Positions 19,425 to 30,057 are shown, counted from the first letter of the stretch. The stretch: DNA of 57,763 nt from Ignavibacteria bacterium (GCA_016783945.1 JADHVP010000006.1:1-57763); one strand, 5' to 3'. Notes: a model not told the origin generated them from the letters alone. Translations and numbers: made by a program.

Positions 19425-20159
19425 TTATTCAAAAAATGATTTTATAAATTCATCCGTCGACCTTTCAAATTCATCGTATGTTCCATCCATATAACAGACA
19501 CCGTCTTTAAGAACCACAATTCTATTTGCAGTCAATTTTACGCATGCCATGTCATGCGTTACTATAATTGATGTATCGTGATATTTTTTCTGTAAATCCA
19601 TGATATAGTGACTAATCTCTCTGGACGTTGCCGGGTCGAGACCGGTAGTGGGTTCATCATAAAGCATTATCTCTGGATTTACAATTAGGGTTCTTGCAAG
19701 TCCGATTCTTTTTTTCATTCCACCGGATAATTCGGATGGCGTTTTATCGATTGCATTCAATAAACCAACATCGTCTAATGCTTCTTCAACTTTGGCTTTT
19801 AATTCACTCTTGTCCAATTTAAAATACCTAACGAGAGGGAATTCCAGGTTTTCTTTTACAGTCATTGAGTCATAAAGTGCTCCACTCTGGAATAAGAAAC
19901 CAACCCTTCTTCTAACTTTCTGTAGTTTATTATATGTAAGTTTGCAAATATCTTCATTAAATAGTAATACTTCCCCAGCATCCGGTGTTATCAATCCAAT
20001 TATACATTTTAGAATAACCGATTTACCGGTTCCGGATTTACCGAGCACTACAACATTCTCACCTTTACTGACATTTAAATTAATATCTTTTAATACTTCA
20101 TGTCCATCAAAAGATTTTTTAACGTGTTTTAAGTCAATAATATAATCATCCACAACCAT
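19425..20159 (-). CDS. mlaF: Mla-type ABC transporter ATPase
   Basis: 244-residue ATP-binding subunit. Walker A is GKSGTGKS (40-47), the ABC signature LSGGM starts at 144, and Walker B with the catalytic Glu is MLYDEPTTGLDP (165-176). A late VTHDM holds the switch His. The sequence type (KSFDGHEVLKDINL, GGMKKRIGLARTL) is that of the MlaF family, which powers lipid movement between the membranes. Its neighbours mlaE and mlaD complete the complex. Confidence 0.93.
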   Translation of the reverse strand: MVVDDYIIDLKHVKKSFDGHEVLKDINLNVSKGENVVVLGKSGTGKSVILKCIIGLITPDAGEVLLFNEDICKLTYNKLQKVRRRVGFLFQSGALYDSMTVKENLEFPLVRYFKLDKSELKAKVEEALDDVGLLNAIDKTPSELSGGMKKRIGLARTLIVNPEIMLYDEPTTGLDPATSREISHYIMDLQKKYHDTSIIVTHDMACVKLTANRIVVLKDGVCYMDGTYDEFERSTDEFIKSFFE

Positions 20160-20190
20160 CGAATTTTTATTTAAAACAATTTTTTAAAAA

Positions 20191-21003
20191 TTAAAACAAC
20201 AATGTAGTTATTTGAACAACGATCATATCTTCAATAATTACTAATAAAGATGCCAACACAACAGTAGAGATTGTAGCTTTACCAACTCCTGTTGTACCTC
20301 CGGTTGCATTGTAACCTTCGTGACAACCGATCAATGCTATTGTAAATCCAAATACAAAAGTTTTAATAGTAGCAGGTACAATATCTACAAATGACAAGCT
20401 TGAGAAAACATTTGCAAAAAATAATTGTATACTCATACCTCCCATGACATTTACTGCAATGTAAGAACCAAGAAGAGCTATAGCGTCACTATAAAAAACT
20501 AAAATGGGAAGCATAAGAGTTGATGCATTAACTCTTGTTACAACAAGATACGAAAAAGGATTAGTCCCGGATACTTCCATAGCATCTATTTGTTCTGTTA
20601 CTCTCATCGAGCCAAGCTCTGCACCAATTCCGGAACCAATCTTACCGGCAAAGATTAAAGCTGTTATAACCGGTCCTATCTCACGTATGAAGGAAATAGC
20701 AACCATAGAAGGTACCAGGGATTCGGCTCCAAATTTTCCAAGGGTGGGATAGGTCTGCAAAGTCAGTGTAAAACCTAAAATAAATGCAACAAGACCGAGC
20801 AGCGATAGTGATTTATAACCGATTTCGAATAATTGTCTAACGAACTCTTTAACATCATACGGCGGGACAAAAACCTCTTTAAAATACCTGTATGCAAAAT
20901 CTGCTAAACCCCAGACTTTTATTAAGGCTTCTTCATAAAACTTCATAACATCAAAACTAAATATTTTGCTGAAAAAATTTGGTCCCGTGCTAACGTCTTT
21001 CAA
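20191..21003 (-). CDS. mlaE: Mla-type ABC transporter permease
   Basis: 270 residues with five or six membrane segments and the MlaE-family central motif: FIREIGPVITALIFAGKIGSGIGAELGSM, then VTEQIDAMEVSGTNP, then CHEGYNATGGTTGVGKAT. It forms the inner-membrane channel of the lipid transporter with MlaF and MlaD. It follows the barrel-like gene at 21019 by 15 bases, so the outer-membrane-like protein may belong to the same machine. Confidence 0.93.
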   Translation of the reverse strand: MKDVSTGPNFFSKIFSFDVMKFYEEALIKVWGLADFAYRYFKEVFVPPYDVKEFVRQLFEIGYKSLSLLGLVAFILGFTLTLQTYPTLGKFGAESLVPSMVAISFIREIGPVITALIFAGKIGSGIGAELGSMRVTEQIDAMEVSGTNPFSYLVVTRVNASTLMLPILVFYSDAIALLGSYIAVNVMGGMSIQLFFANVFSSLSFVDIVPATIKTFVFGFTIALIGCHEGYNATGGTTGVGKATISTVVLASLLVIIEDMIVVQITTLLF

Positions 21004-21018
21004 CTTTTATATTTTAAT

Positions 21019-21672
21019 TTAATGTTTTTGTCTAATTTTTAAATCAATAAAAGGATTAGCAAAACCAATTACTATTCCAAAAGAAACATCAGTAATATTA
21101 GATTTACTTTTCTCTGTCATAACCGTGTACCGAACTTTTAGATGGGGATAGAAAAGTAATTTATCGTTACGTATCGAATAACCGTAAGAAATTTCAGGAA
21201 AGAATCCATGACCTTCAAAATCAGTAAAGTATCCTCCTCCAATTGAAAGGACGGATGTTTCTTGCAACATGTTAGATGGTTCAATATTATCTATAAGATT
21301 GTCATATTTAACTGATAGTCTGATGTGACTTTTTTGATAACTTCTGAATATAAGTGAATATTCAAACCCTATTCTGTACTCACCGAAATTACCAAAGCCT
21401 AATGATAGTTCTTTCGTGAGTCCTGCAGAAACTTTTTCATCTTCATACAATATTATTGGATTCACAAAATAAAAAATTGATAATATACCGATAGCTAATG
21501 GAAGTGTTGGATTTGCGATTTCACTTTTGTGTAAAAGGATCTTGGAAGGTTCAACTTGATTTGAATATTCAGATCTAATTTTTGAATTATAAATAACCTG
21601 GGGAATAATATCATCAATAATGAATGTAGTAATTAACACGATAAGAATAATTTTCAACAGATAAGTCTTCAT
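21019..21672 (-). CDS. Exported barrel-like protein in the mla operon, function unknown
   Basis: 217 residues beginning with a basic hydrophobic leader (MKTYLLKIILIVLITTF). The body is strand-rich with glycines and aromatics (LSLGFGNFGEYRIGFEYSLIF, ISYGYSI, VSFGIVIGFANPFIDLKIRQKH), suggesting an outer-membrane barrel or periplasmic beta protein. No known family is recognised. It lies between purL and mlaE with gaps of 37 and 15 bases. By position it could be an outer-membrane partner of the Mla-type transporter; no sequence motif proves this. Confidence 0.65.
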   Translation of the reverse strand: MKTYLLKIILIVLITTFIIDDIIPQVIYNSKIRSEYSNQVEPSKILLHKSEIANPTLPLAIGILSIFYFVNPIILYEDEKVSAGLTKELSLGFGNFGEYRIGFEYSLIFRSYQKSHIRLSVKYDNLIDNIEPSNMLQETSVLSIGGGYFTDFEGHGFFPEISYGYSIRNDKLLFYPHLKVRYTVMTEKSKSNITDVSFGIVIGFANPFIDLKIRQKH

Positions 21673-21709
21673 TCCTTATTTGAATTTCATAATTTTTCTA
21701 AATGATATT

Positions 21710-23968
21710 TTACTTGTTATTTTCCATTATTCTGTTAATAGAATTAAAGTACCCATCGATTAAAATCCTCAGGTTAACATTGATCTCATCATTAATAACT
21801 AAATTTTCACCCCCGGTAAATCCAATATTCATTATTTTAGTATTATGCTTTTTACAAATATCGAAGATTTCGTGAGCGTTCGACTCATTAGCTGAGATAA
21901 TTATTCTACTTTGTGTTTCTCCAAATAATTCGAAATCTTTCCTATTAATATAGTCAAATTTGATTTTACATCCAATTGGTTTGTATACATCCGTAAAGCA
22001 GCATTCGGATAATGCAACCGCTAATCCACCTTCGGATATATCATGTGCTGAATTAATTAACCGGCTATCTATTAATTCCAGAACTGTTTCCTGAAGTCTC
22101 TTTTCTACATCGAGGTTTAGTTCGGGAGCATCACCTTTAATTTGATTATGAATTTTTTCAAGATATTCGCTTCCACCAATCTCATTTGCAGAAACGTTTC
22201 CCAATAAATAAATTGAGTCTCCGGTATTTTTGAAATGACTGGTCATTGTTTTATTTACATCTTCAAGTAATCCGAGCATCCCGATAACCGGGGTAGGGTA
22301 GACGGCATAATCTTGTGACTGATTATAGAAACTTACGTTACCACCGGTAACGGGTGTGTTAAGTTTTCTGCAAGCATCCCCAATTCCTCTAACTGCTTCT
22401 GAAAATTGATAATAGACTTCAGGGTTATATGGATTTCCAAAATTCAAGCAATTTGTTATAGCAAGCGGCTTGGCTCCTGTACAGGCAACATTCCTGGCGC
22501 TCTCGCATACAGCTATTAAACCACCTTTATAAGGATTCAGGTAAACGTATTTCCCGTTGCAGTCTACTTTTACAGACAGAGCTTTATTTGTTTTCTTAAT
22601 TCTAATTACAGAGGCATCACCTCCCGGAAGTATTACTGTGTTTGTTCTTACCTGTGTGTCGTATTGTTTATATACCCAATTTTTATTTGAAATATTGGGT
22701 GCAGATAATAATTGCAGTAGAACTCTATTGTAATCTTCCGGTTCTTTTAATTCCTCTGGATTGAACTCTCGTGTTTCTTTAAAGTATTCCGGTTCTTTTG
22801 TGTCTCTTTCATAAACGGGAGCACCTCCACCAAGAACCAACTCGAAAGCTGGTACATCAGCAACAAGTTCATTTTTATGATAAATTTCTAATTTATCTTC
22901 TTCGATAACCTTCCCGACCTGAACACAGTTTAAATCCCATTTTTTGAAAATTTCATTTGCAATATTTTCTTTACCTTTATCAATCACAACGAGCATCCTT
23001 TCCTGTGATTCGGAGAGCATTATTTCATAAGACGACATGGTTTCATCTCTCAAAGGAACAAGGTCAAGATTAATTTCCATTCCGCATTTTCCTTTCGCAC
23101 TCATTTCACTCGTAGAGCATGTAATTCCTGCAGCGCCCATATCTTGTATACCGACTACTACACCCGACCTGATAGCTTCGAGCGTAGCTTCCAATAAAAG
23201 TTTTTCTGTAAAAGGGTCTCCAACCTGTACGCTTGGTCTTTTCGATTCGGATTCTTCTGAAATTTCTTCTGAAGCAAAAGTCGCTCCGTGTATACCATCT
23301 TTTCCGGTTGAAGAACCTACGATAAATACGGGATTCCCGATTCCTGCTGCCGTTGCAGAAGCAGTTTTATTATGTTTAACAATTCCTACCGCCATAGCGT
23401 TGACAAGGGGATTATCCTGATAACAGTCTTCGAAATAAACTTCCCCGCTAATAGTGGGTACTCCGAAGCAGTTTCCATAATCGCCGATGCCTTTTACAAC
23501 ATTTTTAAATAAATATTTTGTTCTTTTAACTTGTTCCTCACTGGATTTTCCATTCTTTGTAATTAAACCAAACCTTAATGAATTCAATGCAGCGATTGGT
23601 CTGGCTCCCATTGTAAAAATATCTCTTAGAATGCCACCAACTCCGGTAGCTGCTCCCTGGTAAGGTTCCACTGCTGATGGGTGATTGTGTGATTCAATTT
23701 TAAAAGCAACTGCTAAATTATCACCAATGTCTACTAAACCTGCATTTTCCTCACCCGCAGCAACAAGTAATCTCCCTCCGCTTCTCGGAAGTGTCTTTAC
23801 TTGAATAATTGAGTTTTTATAAGAACAATGTTCACTCCACATTACTGAGAAGATCCCGAGTTCTGTGTACGTTGGGACTCTTCCAAGTATTTTTAAAATC
23901 CTGTTGTATTCTTCTTCGATTAATCCAAGTTCTTTTGCGAGTTCAAAATTTACTTCAGGTTCTTTCAT
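21710..23968 (-). CDS. purL: Phosphoribosylformylglycinamidine synthase subunit PurL
   Basis: ATP-dependent amidation of FGAR in purine synthesis. The 752 residues are the small PurL form, which needs separate PurQ (glutaminase) and PurS subunits; neither is in this window. Visible signatures are WSEHCSYK (44-51), [23 protein letters not shown] (from about 90), [14 protein letters not shown] and [11 protein letters not shown]. It lies in the metK-to-mlaD gene run, 16 bases after the small peptidase gene. Confidence 0.96.
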   Translation of the reverse strand: MKEPEVNFELAKELGLIEEEYNRILKILGRVPTYTELGIFSVMWSEHCSYKNSIIQVKTLPRSGGRLLVAAGEENAGLVDIGDNLAVAFKIESHNHPSAVEPYQGAATGVGGILRDIFTMGARPIAALNSLRFGLITKNGKSSEEQVKRTKYLFKNVVKGIGDYGNCFGVPTISGEVYFEDCYQDNPLVNAMAVGIVKHNKTASATAAGIGNPVFIVGSSTGKDGIHGATFASEEISEESESKRPSVQVGDPFTEKLLLEATLEAIRSGVVVGIQDMGAAGITCSTSEMSAKGKCGMEINLDLVPLRDETMSSYEIMLSESQERMLVVIDKGKENIANEIFKKWDLNCVQVGKVIEEDKLEIYHKNELVADVPAFELVLGGGAPVYERDTKEPEYFKETREFNPEELKEPEDYNRVLLQLLSAPNISNKNWVYKQYDTQVRTNTVILPGGDASVIRIKKTNKALSVKVDCNGKYVYLNPYKGGLIAVCESARNVACTGAKPLAITNCLNFGNPYNPEVYYQFSEAVRGIGDACRKLNTPVTGGNVSFYNQSQDYAVYPTPVIGMLGLLEDVNKTMTSHFKNTGDSIYLLGNVSANEIGGSEYLEKIHNQIKGDAPELNLDVEKRLQETVLELIDSRLINSAHDISEGGLAVALSECCFTDVYKPIGCKIKFDYINRKDFELFGETQSRIIISANESNAHEIFDICKKHNTKIMNIGFTGGENLVINDEINVNLRILIDGYFNSINRIMENNK

Positions 23969-23984
23969 TTAACTTTAGAATAAT

Positions 23985-24551
23985 TTAATTTAATAGTTTA
24001 ATAAAATGGTCATAATTTTTGCAAATATCAATAAGTGCCATAGAAACTTTATCGACAGACTTTATTTTGCATCTAACAGCTTCCAGATTATAGTCTCCTC
24101 CTTCACATGGAAGTCCAAGGGAAAAATAATGCTTAGTTTTATTTTTATAGATTTCTACTTCATCCAAATTTGAAACAGGGTCGGGACAGTCTCCATAAAG
24201 ATCATACTCATAATTCTTTAAAACATCTTTTATAAAATGTTGTACAATGGGTGATACACATTTTTCAATGACAAAATCTTTTTTCGTAGGAGTAGCTGTA
24301 ACATCTACAACGATAACAAGATCGTTATGTTCAATTTCTTCTGCAACTTCAAGCGCTCCTTCAAAATCTGTTTCTTCTCCATAAGTCAACTCAATCCTGA
24401 CGTGTTTATGACCTAGTTCTCCGCTGAAATAAGCTTTCATCACTGAATATACACCAACATAATTATCAAGGTGACCGATGTAAAACTCATTATCCTTTTT
24501 TAATTTTACATGTTTATAATTCGTGTCTGAATGAGCAGATATGAAAACCAT
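23985..24551 (-). CDS. Small M20/M28-like metallopeptidase-fold protein
   Basis: 188 residues, short for a co-catalytic zinc peptidase. Likely ligands appear in the right order: SAHSDT (His7, Asp9), GHLDN (Asp29), YGEET (Glu59-Glu60) and VVDVT (Asp83), with a closing GLPCEGGDYNLEA where peptidases of this clan usually have a His. The His usually seen in the last motif is not obvious, so activity is uncertain. There is no signal peptide. It is eight bases after the EI24 gene and 16 before purL. The function is unknown beyond the clan. Confidence 0.55.
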   Translation of the reverse strand: MVFISAHSDTNYKHVKLKKDNEFYIGHLDNYVGVYSVMKAYFSGELGHKHVRIELTYGEETDFEGALEVAEEIEHNDLVIVVDVTATPTKKDFVIEKCVSPIVQHFIKDVLKNYEYDLYGDCPDPVSNLDEVEIYKNKTKHYFSLGLPCEGGDYNLEAVRCKIKSVDKVSMALIDICKNYDHFIKLLN

Positions 24552-24559
24552 TTATTATT

Positions 24560-25321
24560 TTATTTAATAAAATCTACAATTTGTTTATCAAAACCTTTTT
24601 CATAAAATAATGAAGTACCAGCTACTACTAAAACGGGTTTGAAGAAAACATTCACTACTGGCAGAAATAGCATTAGAAAAGCCATACATCCGAATCCATA
24701 AGACAAAAGACCGCCTGTATGCGTTACCTTGATTTTCTTTTTTAAACAATAAAACCTTCTTGTCATCGGGTAGTCTAAATAATCGAGTGCATTATAGAAA
24801 AAAGAGAATAATGTACCCAATATGGTTGCCAAAACACTTCCAATCATCGGGATAAAGCCAACAAAAAATAAAGGAATAATGATAGAAAAATAAAATAGTA
24901 ACTTAAAAGACTCAGCTTTAATACTGTACCATGCGTCTTGCAGGAAGTTTAGTTTACTGTCATACTTTGTCTTAGTAATGATTTCTTCTACCATTTGTGA
25001 AATGTGCTCTTCAAATGGTGAGATAATTATTCCTCCTATGGTAATAAACAAAAAATAACAAACGAGGAGTAGCAGCAGGAATGAAAATATCAATATAAAA
25101 AAGTGAAAGACCTCCTGAAACCATGTTGCTCCAAGACTGTTTGCACCTGTTAATTCTCCAGATGTTCCGATTATCCAACTATAACTTAAGTAGAAGATTG
25201 TTCCATATATGATCAGGTTAATGAACATTGGTATCATGGAATATAAAATTATCTTCGGTTGTTTAAAGAAGAAGCTTAGACTTCTTATTGGATAAAAAAA
25301 TCCGAAGAAAAAATCATTCAT
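24560..25321 (-). CDS. EI24/CysZ-like integral membrane protein
   Basis: 253 residues with about five hydrophobic segments and the family pattern FFYPIRSLSFFFKQPKIILYSMIPMFINL at the N-terminus, later FIPMIGSVLATILGTLF and LDYPMTRR. This is the EI24 (DUF540) family that includes the sulfate transporter CysZ. Many members have no known substrate, and no sulfate-assimilation gene is nearby. It begins three bases after metK, so it is almost certainly co-transcribed and perhaps translationally coupled. Confidence 0.82.
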   Translation of the reverse strand: MNDFFFGFFYPIRSLSFFFKQPKIILYSMIPMFINLIIYGTIFYLSYSWIIGTSGELTGANSLGATWFQEVFHFFILIFSFLLLLLVCYFLFITIGGIIISPFEEHISQMVEEIITKTKYDSKLNFLQDAWYSIKAESFKLLFYFSIIIPLFFVGFIPMIGSVLATILGTLFSFFYNALDYLDYPMTRRFYCLKKKIKVTHTGGLLSYGFGCMAFLMLFLPVVNVFFKPVLVVAGTSLFYEKGFDKQIVDFIK

Positions 25322-25324
25322 ATA

Positions 25325-26470
25325 TTATTTAACAGATTTTAGCAAAAGATCTTTTAGGTCTAATTTCTCCCAGGTAAAATCTTTATCGTTACGCCCGAAG
25401 TGACCATAATTTGAAGTCTTCCTAAATATAGGTCTCCTTAAATTCAATTTGTGAATAATACCTTTTGGTGTTAGGTCTATTTCTTTTTTGATAATCTTTG
25501 CCAGCTCCGTATCCGGTATTTTCCCTGTACCGTTAGTATTAATATAAATAGAAACAGGTTCTGCAATACCGATTGCGTAAGATATTTGTATTAAGCATTC
25601 ATCGGCAAGTTTTGCTCCGACTATGTTTTTAGCAATGTGCCTGGCGGCATAAGTTGCACTTCTATCAACCTTCGAAGGGTCTTTACCTGAGAATGCTCCT
25701 CCGCCGTGAGGTGCTTTACCTCCGTAAGTGTCGACTATTATTTTTCTGCCGGTAAGACCGGTATCCCCGTGCGGACCACCAATTTCAAACATTCCTGTCG
25801 GATTAACGTATATCTTTGTTTTCTTATCGAGAAGTCTTTCGGGAATTATTTTTTTTATGACATTCTCAATTACGTCGTGTTTTATCTGAGATTGCCTAAC
25901 TCCGGGATCATGCTGCGTGGATACAACAACTGCTTCAATTCTGACAGGTTTGTTTTTATCGTTGTATTCTACTGTAACCTGTGATTTCGAGTCAGGTCTT
26001 AGGTAAGGCATAAGACTATTATTTTTTTTGCGAATATCTGCAAGTTTCTTGACAAGTTTATGAGCGTACATTATTGGCATAGGCATAAGTTCGGGTGTTT
26101 CATTGTTAGCATAACCGAACATCATTCCCTGGTCACCGGCTCCTCCTTTATCGACACCTCTTGCAATATCGGGAGATTGTTTGTTTATTGCTGACATTAC
26201 GCTTATCGAATGTGAATCGAATCTATATTCACCTTCAGTATAACCGATATCCGTAACAACATTTCTTACTAATTGAGGAACATCTACATAGTGACTTGTG
26301 GTGATCTCTCCACCAACAAGCACCATTCCTGTTGCACAAAAAGTTTCACAGGCAACCCTGCCGTATTTGTCGTATGTAAAAATATCATCAAGAATTGCGT
26401 CAGAGATCTGATCGCAAATTTTATCCGGATGTCCTTCGCTTACTGACTCCGATGTGAAAAGATATGACAT
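25325..26470 (-). CDS. metK: S-adenosylmethionine synthetase
   Basis: Makes S-adenosylmethionine from methionine and ATP. The 381 residues carry the expected signatures: [20 protein letters not shown] near the start, [12 protein letters not shown] (the methionine-loop region), [13 protein letters not shown], and [19 protein letters not shown] (the P-loop-like motif). It is the first gene of a gap-poor run down to mlaD. The 95-base leader is too short for, and shows no sign of, a SAM riboswitch. Confidence 0.97.
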   Translation of the reverse strand: MSYLFTSESVSEGHPDKICDQISDAILDDIFTYDKYGRVACETFCATGMVLVGGEITTSHYVDVPQLVRNVVTDIGYTEGEYRFDSHSISVMSAINKQSPDIARGVDKGGAGDQGMMFGYANNETPELMPMPIMYAHKLVKKLADIRKKNNSLMPYLRPDSKSQVTVEYNDKNKPVRIEAVVVSTQHDPGVRQSQIKHDVIENVIKKIIPERLLDKKTKIYVNPTGMFEIGGPHGDTGLTGRKIIVDTYGGKAPHGGGAFSGKDPSKVDRSATYAARHIAKNIVGAKLADECLIQISYAIGIAEPVSIYINTNGTGKIPDTELAKIIKKEIDLTPKGIIHKLNLRRPIFRKTSNYGHFGRNDKDFTWEKLDLKDLLLKSVK

Positions 26471-26565
26471 AGTTTTATGATTAAAGTTTAAAGTTAATAA
26501 TTAAATATATAAATATTGTTTTTAAAAATTGTATTAATAAATTATTCGAATAAATTTAAATGACT

Positions 26566-28578
26566 CTAAAGGCTTTCAAGTACAATTTCTGCTAAATCTT
26601 TTATTTTTACTTCTTCGCCTTTCTCTTTATCCTTAACTCCATCAGTCAGCATAGTCATACAGAATGGACATGCAGAAGCAATTGTTTCAGCTCCTGTTTC
26701 TAAAGCTTCTTCTGTTCGTTCCAGATAGACTTTTTTACCTTTAGCTTCTTCAAGGAACATTCTTCCTCCGCCTGCACCACAGCAAAAGCCCTTATCCTTT
26801 GATCTCTTCATTTCAACAGTATCTAATCCGGGTACTTTAGATAAGATTTCTCTCGGTGCTTTGTAAATGCTGTTGTATCTTCCGAGGTAACAGGAATCAT
26901 GATATGTTATTTTTTTCTTGTTCTCTTTCTTAGGAACAATTCTCTTATCTTTTATCAGATTGCAAATATAATCTGTATGATGATTTACTTCAAGCTCTAA
27001 ACCGAATTGTGAATATTCATTTTTAAGAGCATGGAAGCAGTGAGGACATGCAGTTACAACTTTTTTTATGTTATATTTTTTGAACGTCTCTACGTTTTGT
27101 TGAATGAACTGCTGTGCTAAAAATTCATTCCCAAGCCTTCTTGCAGGGTCACCGTTACATTTCTCTTCATTCCCGAGCACACCGAATTTTACGCCTGCTT
27201 CGTTTAGTATTTTTGCAAATGATTTAGTAACATTTATGTATCTGCTATCGAATGCTCCTGCACAACCAACCCAGAAAAGAACATCTACTTCATCTGCTGA
27301 ACCGATGTTACTAAGTTTTTTAAGATTGTTCGTTTTGCCTTCTTTACTGAGTTCGTCATTTAGCTCATCGACCCAGTCATTTCTTTGTTCAGCACCGAAT
27401 GCCCAGGGTGACTCGTTATTCTCAAGGTTCTTAAATATAGTATTCAACTCAGGAGGGAAGGATGATTCCATCATCGCAAGGTCTCTTCTCATTTCTACAA
27501 TCGGTGTTACATGGTCAATTAAAACAGGGCACTCTTCAACACAGGCAGCACAGGTTGTACATGCCCATAGTTCTTCTTCAGAAATATAGATGCCTGTTAG
27601 AGGTGTCTCTAATATTTTATCGCTTTCGATTTTCTTTACAACAAGCGGACCCTTATCGTGTGTTCGTTTTCTTATCTGTGTAATAATTTTCTTGGGATTA
27701 AGAGCTTTACCTGTAATGTTAGCAGGGCAGACATCTGTACATCTTCCGCATTCTGTACAGGTATACCCGTCTAATAATTCTTTCCAAGTTAAGTCTTCGA
27801 TGTCTTTTGCTCCATACTGTTCTAAACTTTCATCTTCAAAGTCAATCGGCTTGAGAACCCCATTCTGCTTTATACCAATGTTCGAAAAATAAGTATTTGG
27901 CATCGAGGACATTATATGGAAATGTTTTGAATAGGGGAGATAGTTTAGAAATCCTAATATTATTATATTATGTGCCCACCAGAAAATCATATAGCCAGTG
28001 TGAGAACCTTTTATTTGAAGTAAACTCGCAAGGAATTCAGATACAGGTCTGTAACCTTCCGAATGACCGGTAAGGATTCTTTCTATATTTGCACCAATCA
28101 TTGTGAACATAACGAAGAGTATCAGCGTCAGTATTAAAGTAGCATCTAACCTCGAAGACAATTCCACACGAAGTCTCTTTGGTGTAAAAATAAATCGTCT
28201 CAGTATAGAGAAAAGAACAATCACAAAAACTACTGCTCCGAAAATATCTGTTATGCACGTTATCACTGAATAAAAACCACCAAGAAATGCAAAGGAGAAA
28301 TCAGGAAAGAATCCCTCGATAAATCCTTCTAAAATAACAATAAGAAGAACAAGGAATCCCCAATAAATTGATGCATGAAGTATACCTGCAAATTTTTGTC
28401 TTAATAGTTTTTTTTGAAATAGAGCATAGACAATGGTGTTTTTTATTCTTTTGCCAACGTTATCGAACCTGTTTTCGGGTTTACCGATTTTAAGATATGA
28501 TAGAAATTTCTTTATTGAATATATGAAAAAAACTATTGCGGATATAAAAACAATTGCGAAGATTATTGTGTTCAGCAT
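26566..28578 (-). CDS. Membrane-bound (Fe-S) oxidoreductase, heterodisulfide-reductase-like
   Basis: 670 residues. About five to six N-terminal membrane helices resemble the nitrate-reductase-gamma/HdrE cytochrome b type. Two 4Fe-4S ferredoxin motifs follow (CTECGRCTDVCP near 273, CTTCAACVEECP near 339). Two CCG-type cysteine-rich domains complete it (VTACPHCFHALKNEY, SCYLGRYN, and FCCGAGGGRMF near 596). Enzymes of this build pass electrons between electron-transfer flavoprotein or other soluble donors and membrane quinones. etfBA, at 38065-39891, may be its partner, though they are not adjacent. It is a single gene with its own leader. Confidence 0.88.
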   Translation of the reverse strand: MLNTIIFAIVFISAIVFFIYSIKKFLSYLKIGKPENRFDNVGKRIKNTIVYALFQKKLLRQKFAGILHASIYWGFLVLLIVILEGFIEGFFPDFSFAFLGGFYSVITCITDIFGAVVFVIVLFSILRRFIFTPKRLRVELSSRLDATLILTLILFVMFTMIGANIERILTGHSEGYRPVSEFLASLLQIKGSHTGYMIFWWAHNIIILGFLNYLPYSKHFHIMSSMPNTYFSNIGIKQNGVLKPIDFEDESLEQYGAKDIEDLTWKELLDGYTCTECGRCTDVCPANITGKALNPKKIITQIRKRTHDKGPLVVKKIESDKILETPLTGIYISEEELWACTTCAACVEECPVLIDHVTPIVEMRRDLAMMESSFPPELNTIFKNLENNESPWAFGAEQRNDWVDELNDELSKEGKTNNLKKLSNIGSADEVDVLFWVGCAGAFDSRYINVTKSFAKILNEAGVKFGVLGNEEKCNGDPARRLGNEFLAQQFIQQNVETFKKYNIKKVVTACPHCFHALKNEYSQFGLELEVNHHTDYICNLIKDKRIVPKKENKKKITYHDSCYLGRYNSIYKAPREILSKVPGLDTVEMKRSKDKGFCCGAGGGRMFLEEAKGKKVYLERTEEALETGAETIASACPFCMTMLTDGVKDKEKGEEVKIKDLAEIVLESL

Positions 28579-28693
28579 ATGTAGTAGTTATTTGAGTTCA
28601 TATGTTGAGGGGTTATTGAAAGTGAAAATTACTCAATAACATTTTAAGAAAAAAGTTATTAAAAAGATGAATGAGGTTGGTCTAAGGAAGTAA

Positions 28694-28730
28694 TCTCACG
28701 CAAAGTCGCAGAGAGGCAAAGACGCTGAGA
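28694..28730. repeat. CTCACGCAAAG-type dispersed repeat, copy 1
   Basis: CTCACGCAAAGTCGCAGAG and the following GGCAAAGACGCTGAG form a low-complexity repeat unlike the AT-rich surroundings. A related copy lies in opposite orientation at 32964-32988. Such CACGCAAAG repeats are scattered in many FCB-group and other genomes; function unknown. Confidence 0.6.
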
Positions 28731-28749
28731 ATGTGTAAAAAGATATATT

Positions 28750-29991
28750 TTATTTCAGTACTACCATCTTTCTCGTTTCAACAAAATCTCCTGCTTTCAA
28801 TCTATAAAAATACACACCACTCGGCAGGGAAGAGGCATAGAATACTACTTCGTACGTGCCGGGTGTTTGGCTTTCGTTTACAAGCGTAGTAATCTCACGA
28901 CCGAGCAAATCGAAAACTTTCAACTCGACGTAGCCTTTTGATTTTATATCATATCTAATGGTTGTCGTTGGGTTGAAAGGGTTGGGGTAGTTTTGAAAGA
29001 GTGAAAATTTATTTGGAATATTTGGAGTAATTGCTTCCATACCTGTTATTCCACCGTTTGTTGTTTTCATTATCAGTCCGCTATCGCCGCAAAGCCAGCC
29101 TGTCATAGAATTTGTAAAACATATTTCATTCGCTTTTACATTCATTAATACACTCCAATTTTCTCCTCCATTTGTTGTATAACGCGTATCGATATTTTCT
29201 GAAATAAATCCCTTGTATTCATCTATAAAAAAAATTGAAGATAAAAATGGGAAAGTCCCGGTTTGGTAGATAGTCCAAGCGCCTCCTCCATTAGTGGTTT
29301 TTCTTATTTCCTGCCACTGACCGACAAAACCTGTTTGACTGTTTATAAAAAATATTCTACTAAACAAGGGTTGTCCTTGTGTCATTAGATTCACTATTTG
29401 AATCCAGCTTTGACCTCCATTTGATGTTTTCTGTATCCAGTTAAAAATATAATCCTGATAAGGAAAGGTACCAAGATAAGCTCCATATGTATATCCGGTT
29501 AACGAATCACCAAAACTCATGCCTAAAGCACCTCGATTATTATACAGCGTGTAATAAATCCATGAATACCCAAAATCGGTTGATGTAAAAACCTTATTGC
29601 TTGAGGTATACCAGATGTTGCTGCCAGCTATGCAAATCCCGTTAACTGCTCCTCCTCCATAACTTGCTACAGTCCAATTTGTACCGAAATTTGTTGTTCT
29701 ATAAAGATTTCCGTTTGCACCTCCTGTCAAAGCAATGTAAGCTGTAAGCAATTTTATGTGTCTCAATTCCCCTGGCGGAGAGATTGAACAGACTGTCCAA
29801 TTTTCACCACCGTTTGATGTTTTAATAATAGTATTACTATATCCACAAGCAATACCGGTATTATCATTAATAAAATGAATGGAATAGAGATTTGCTGTCA
29901 CTCCACTATTTTGCTGATACCACTGCGAGTATGAAATGTTTGAAACGAAAAGTAAAGCAATAACAAGAAATGAAAGTATGAGTTTTCTCAT
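28750..29991 (-). CDS. Secreted Ycf48-like repeat protein, T9SS cargo (paralogue 1)
   Basis: 413 residues: a signal peptide ending SYSQ, then repeated beta-propeller-type blades with the Ycf48/BNR pattern (IHFINDNTGIACG, IKTSNGGENWT, FFINSQTGFVGQ, TTNGGGAWT, CFTNSMTGWLCGDSG), and a type A sorting domain (NYPNPFNPTTTIRYD ... LPSGVYFYRLKAGDFVETRKM). It is therefore exported by T9SS and surface attached or released. The ligand is unknown. It is a tandem duplicate of the gene at 30058. The two share leader DNA, signal peptide and sorting domain, while the blade region has diverged and shortened in the other copy. Confidence 0.88.
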   Translation of the reverse strand: MRKLILSFLVIALLFVSNISYSQWYQQNSGVTANLYSIHFINDNTGIACGYSNTIIKTSNGGENWTVCSISPPGELRHIKLLTAYIALTGGANGNLYRTTNFGTNWTVASYGGGAVNGICIAGSNIWYTSSNKVFTSTDFGYSWIYYTLYNNRGALGMSFGDSLTGYTYGAYLGTFPYQDYIFNWIQKTSNGGQSWIQIVNLMTQGQPLFSRIFFINSQTGFVGQWQEIRKTTNGGGAWTIYQTGTFPFLSSIFFIDEYKGFISENIDTRYTTNGGENWSVLMNVKANEICFTNSMTGWLCGDSGLIMKTTNGGITGMEAITPNIPNKFSLFQNYPNPFNPTTTIRYDIKSKGYVELKVFDLLGREITTLVNESQTPGTYEVVFYASSLPSGVYFYRLKAGDFVETRKMVVLK

Positions 29992-29994
29992 GAT

Positions 29995-30041
29995 GAACCC
30001 TCCTGTCTTTTATTAATCTTGAAGTAAATTAAGCGTTAAAG
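29995..30041 (-). promoter_or_regulatory. Duplicated leader upstream of Ycf48-like paralogue 1
   Basis: This 47-base leader is repeated at 30676-30722 with a single mismatch. It carries a strong Shine-Dalgarno sequence (AGGAGGG on the minus strand) just ahead of the start. Conservation up to but not far beyond 47 bases shows the two genes were copied with their leader, and suggests shared expression. Confidence 0.75.
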
Positions 30042-30057
30042 ATTTTAATTCTATAAT

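Noticed and set aside
26471-26565. SAM riboswitch ahead of metK
   Set aside because: The 95-base leader is A/T-rich with no stem set of the required kind.
27104-27892. Long plus-strand frames (up to 161 codons) inside the Fe-S oxidoreductase gene
   Set aside because: All are antisense to a well-motived coding region and have no recognisable domain.
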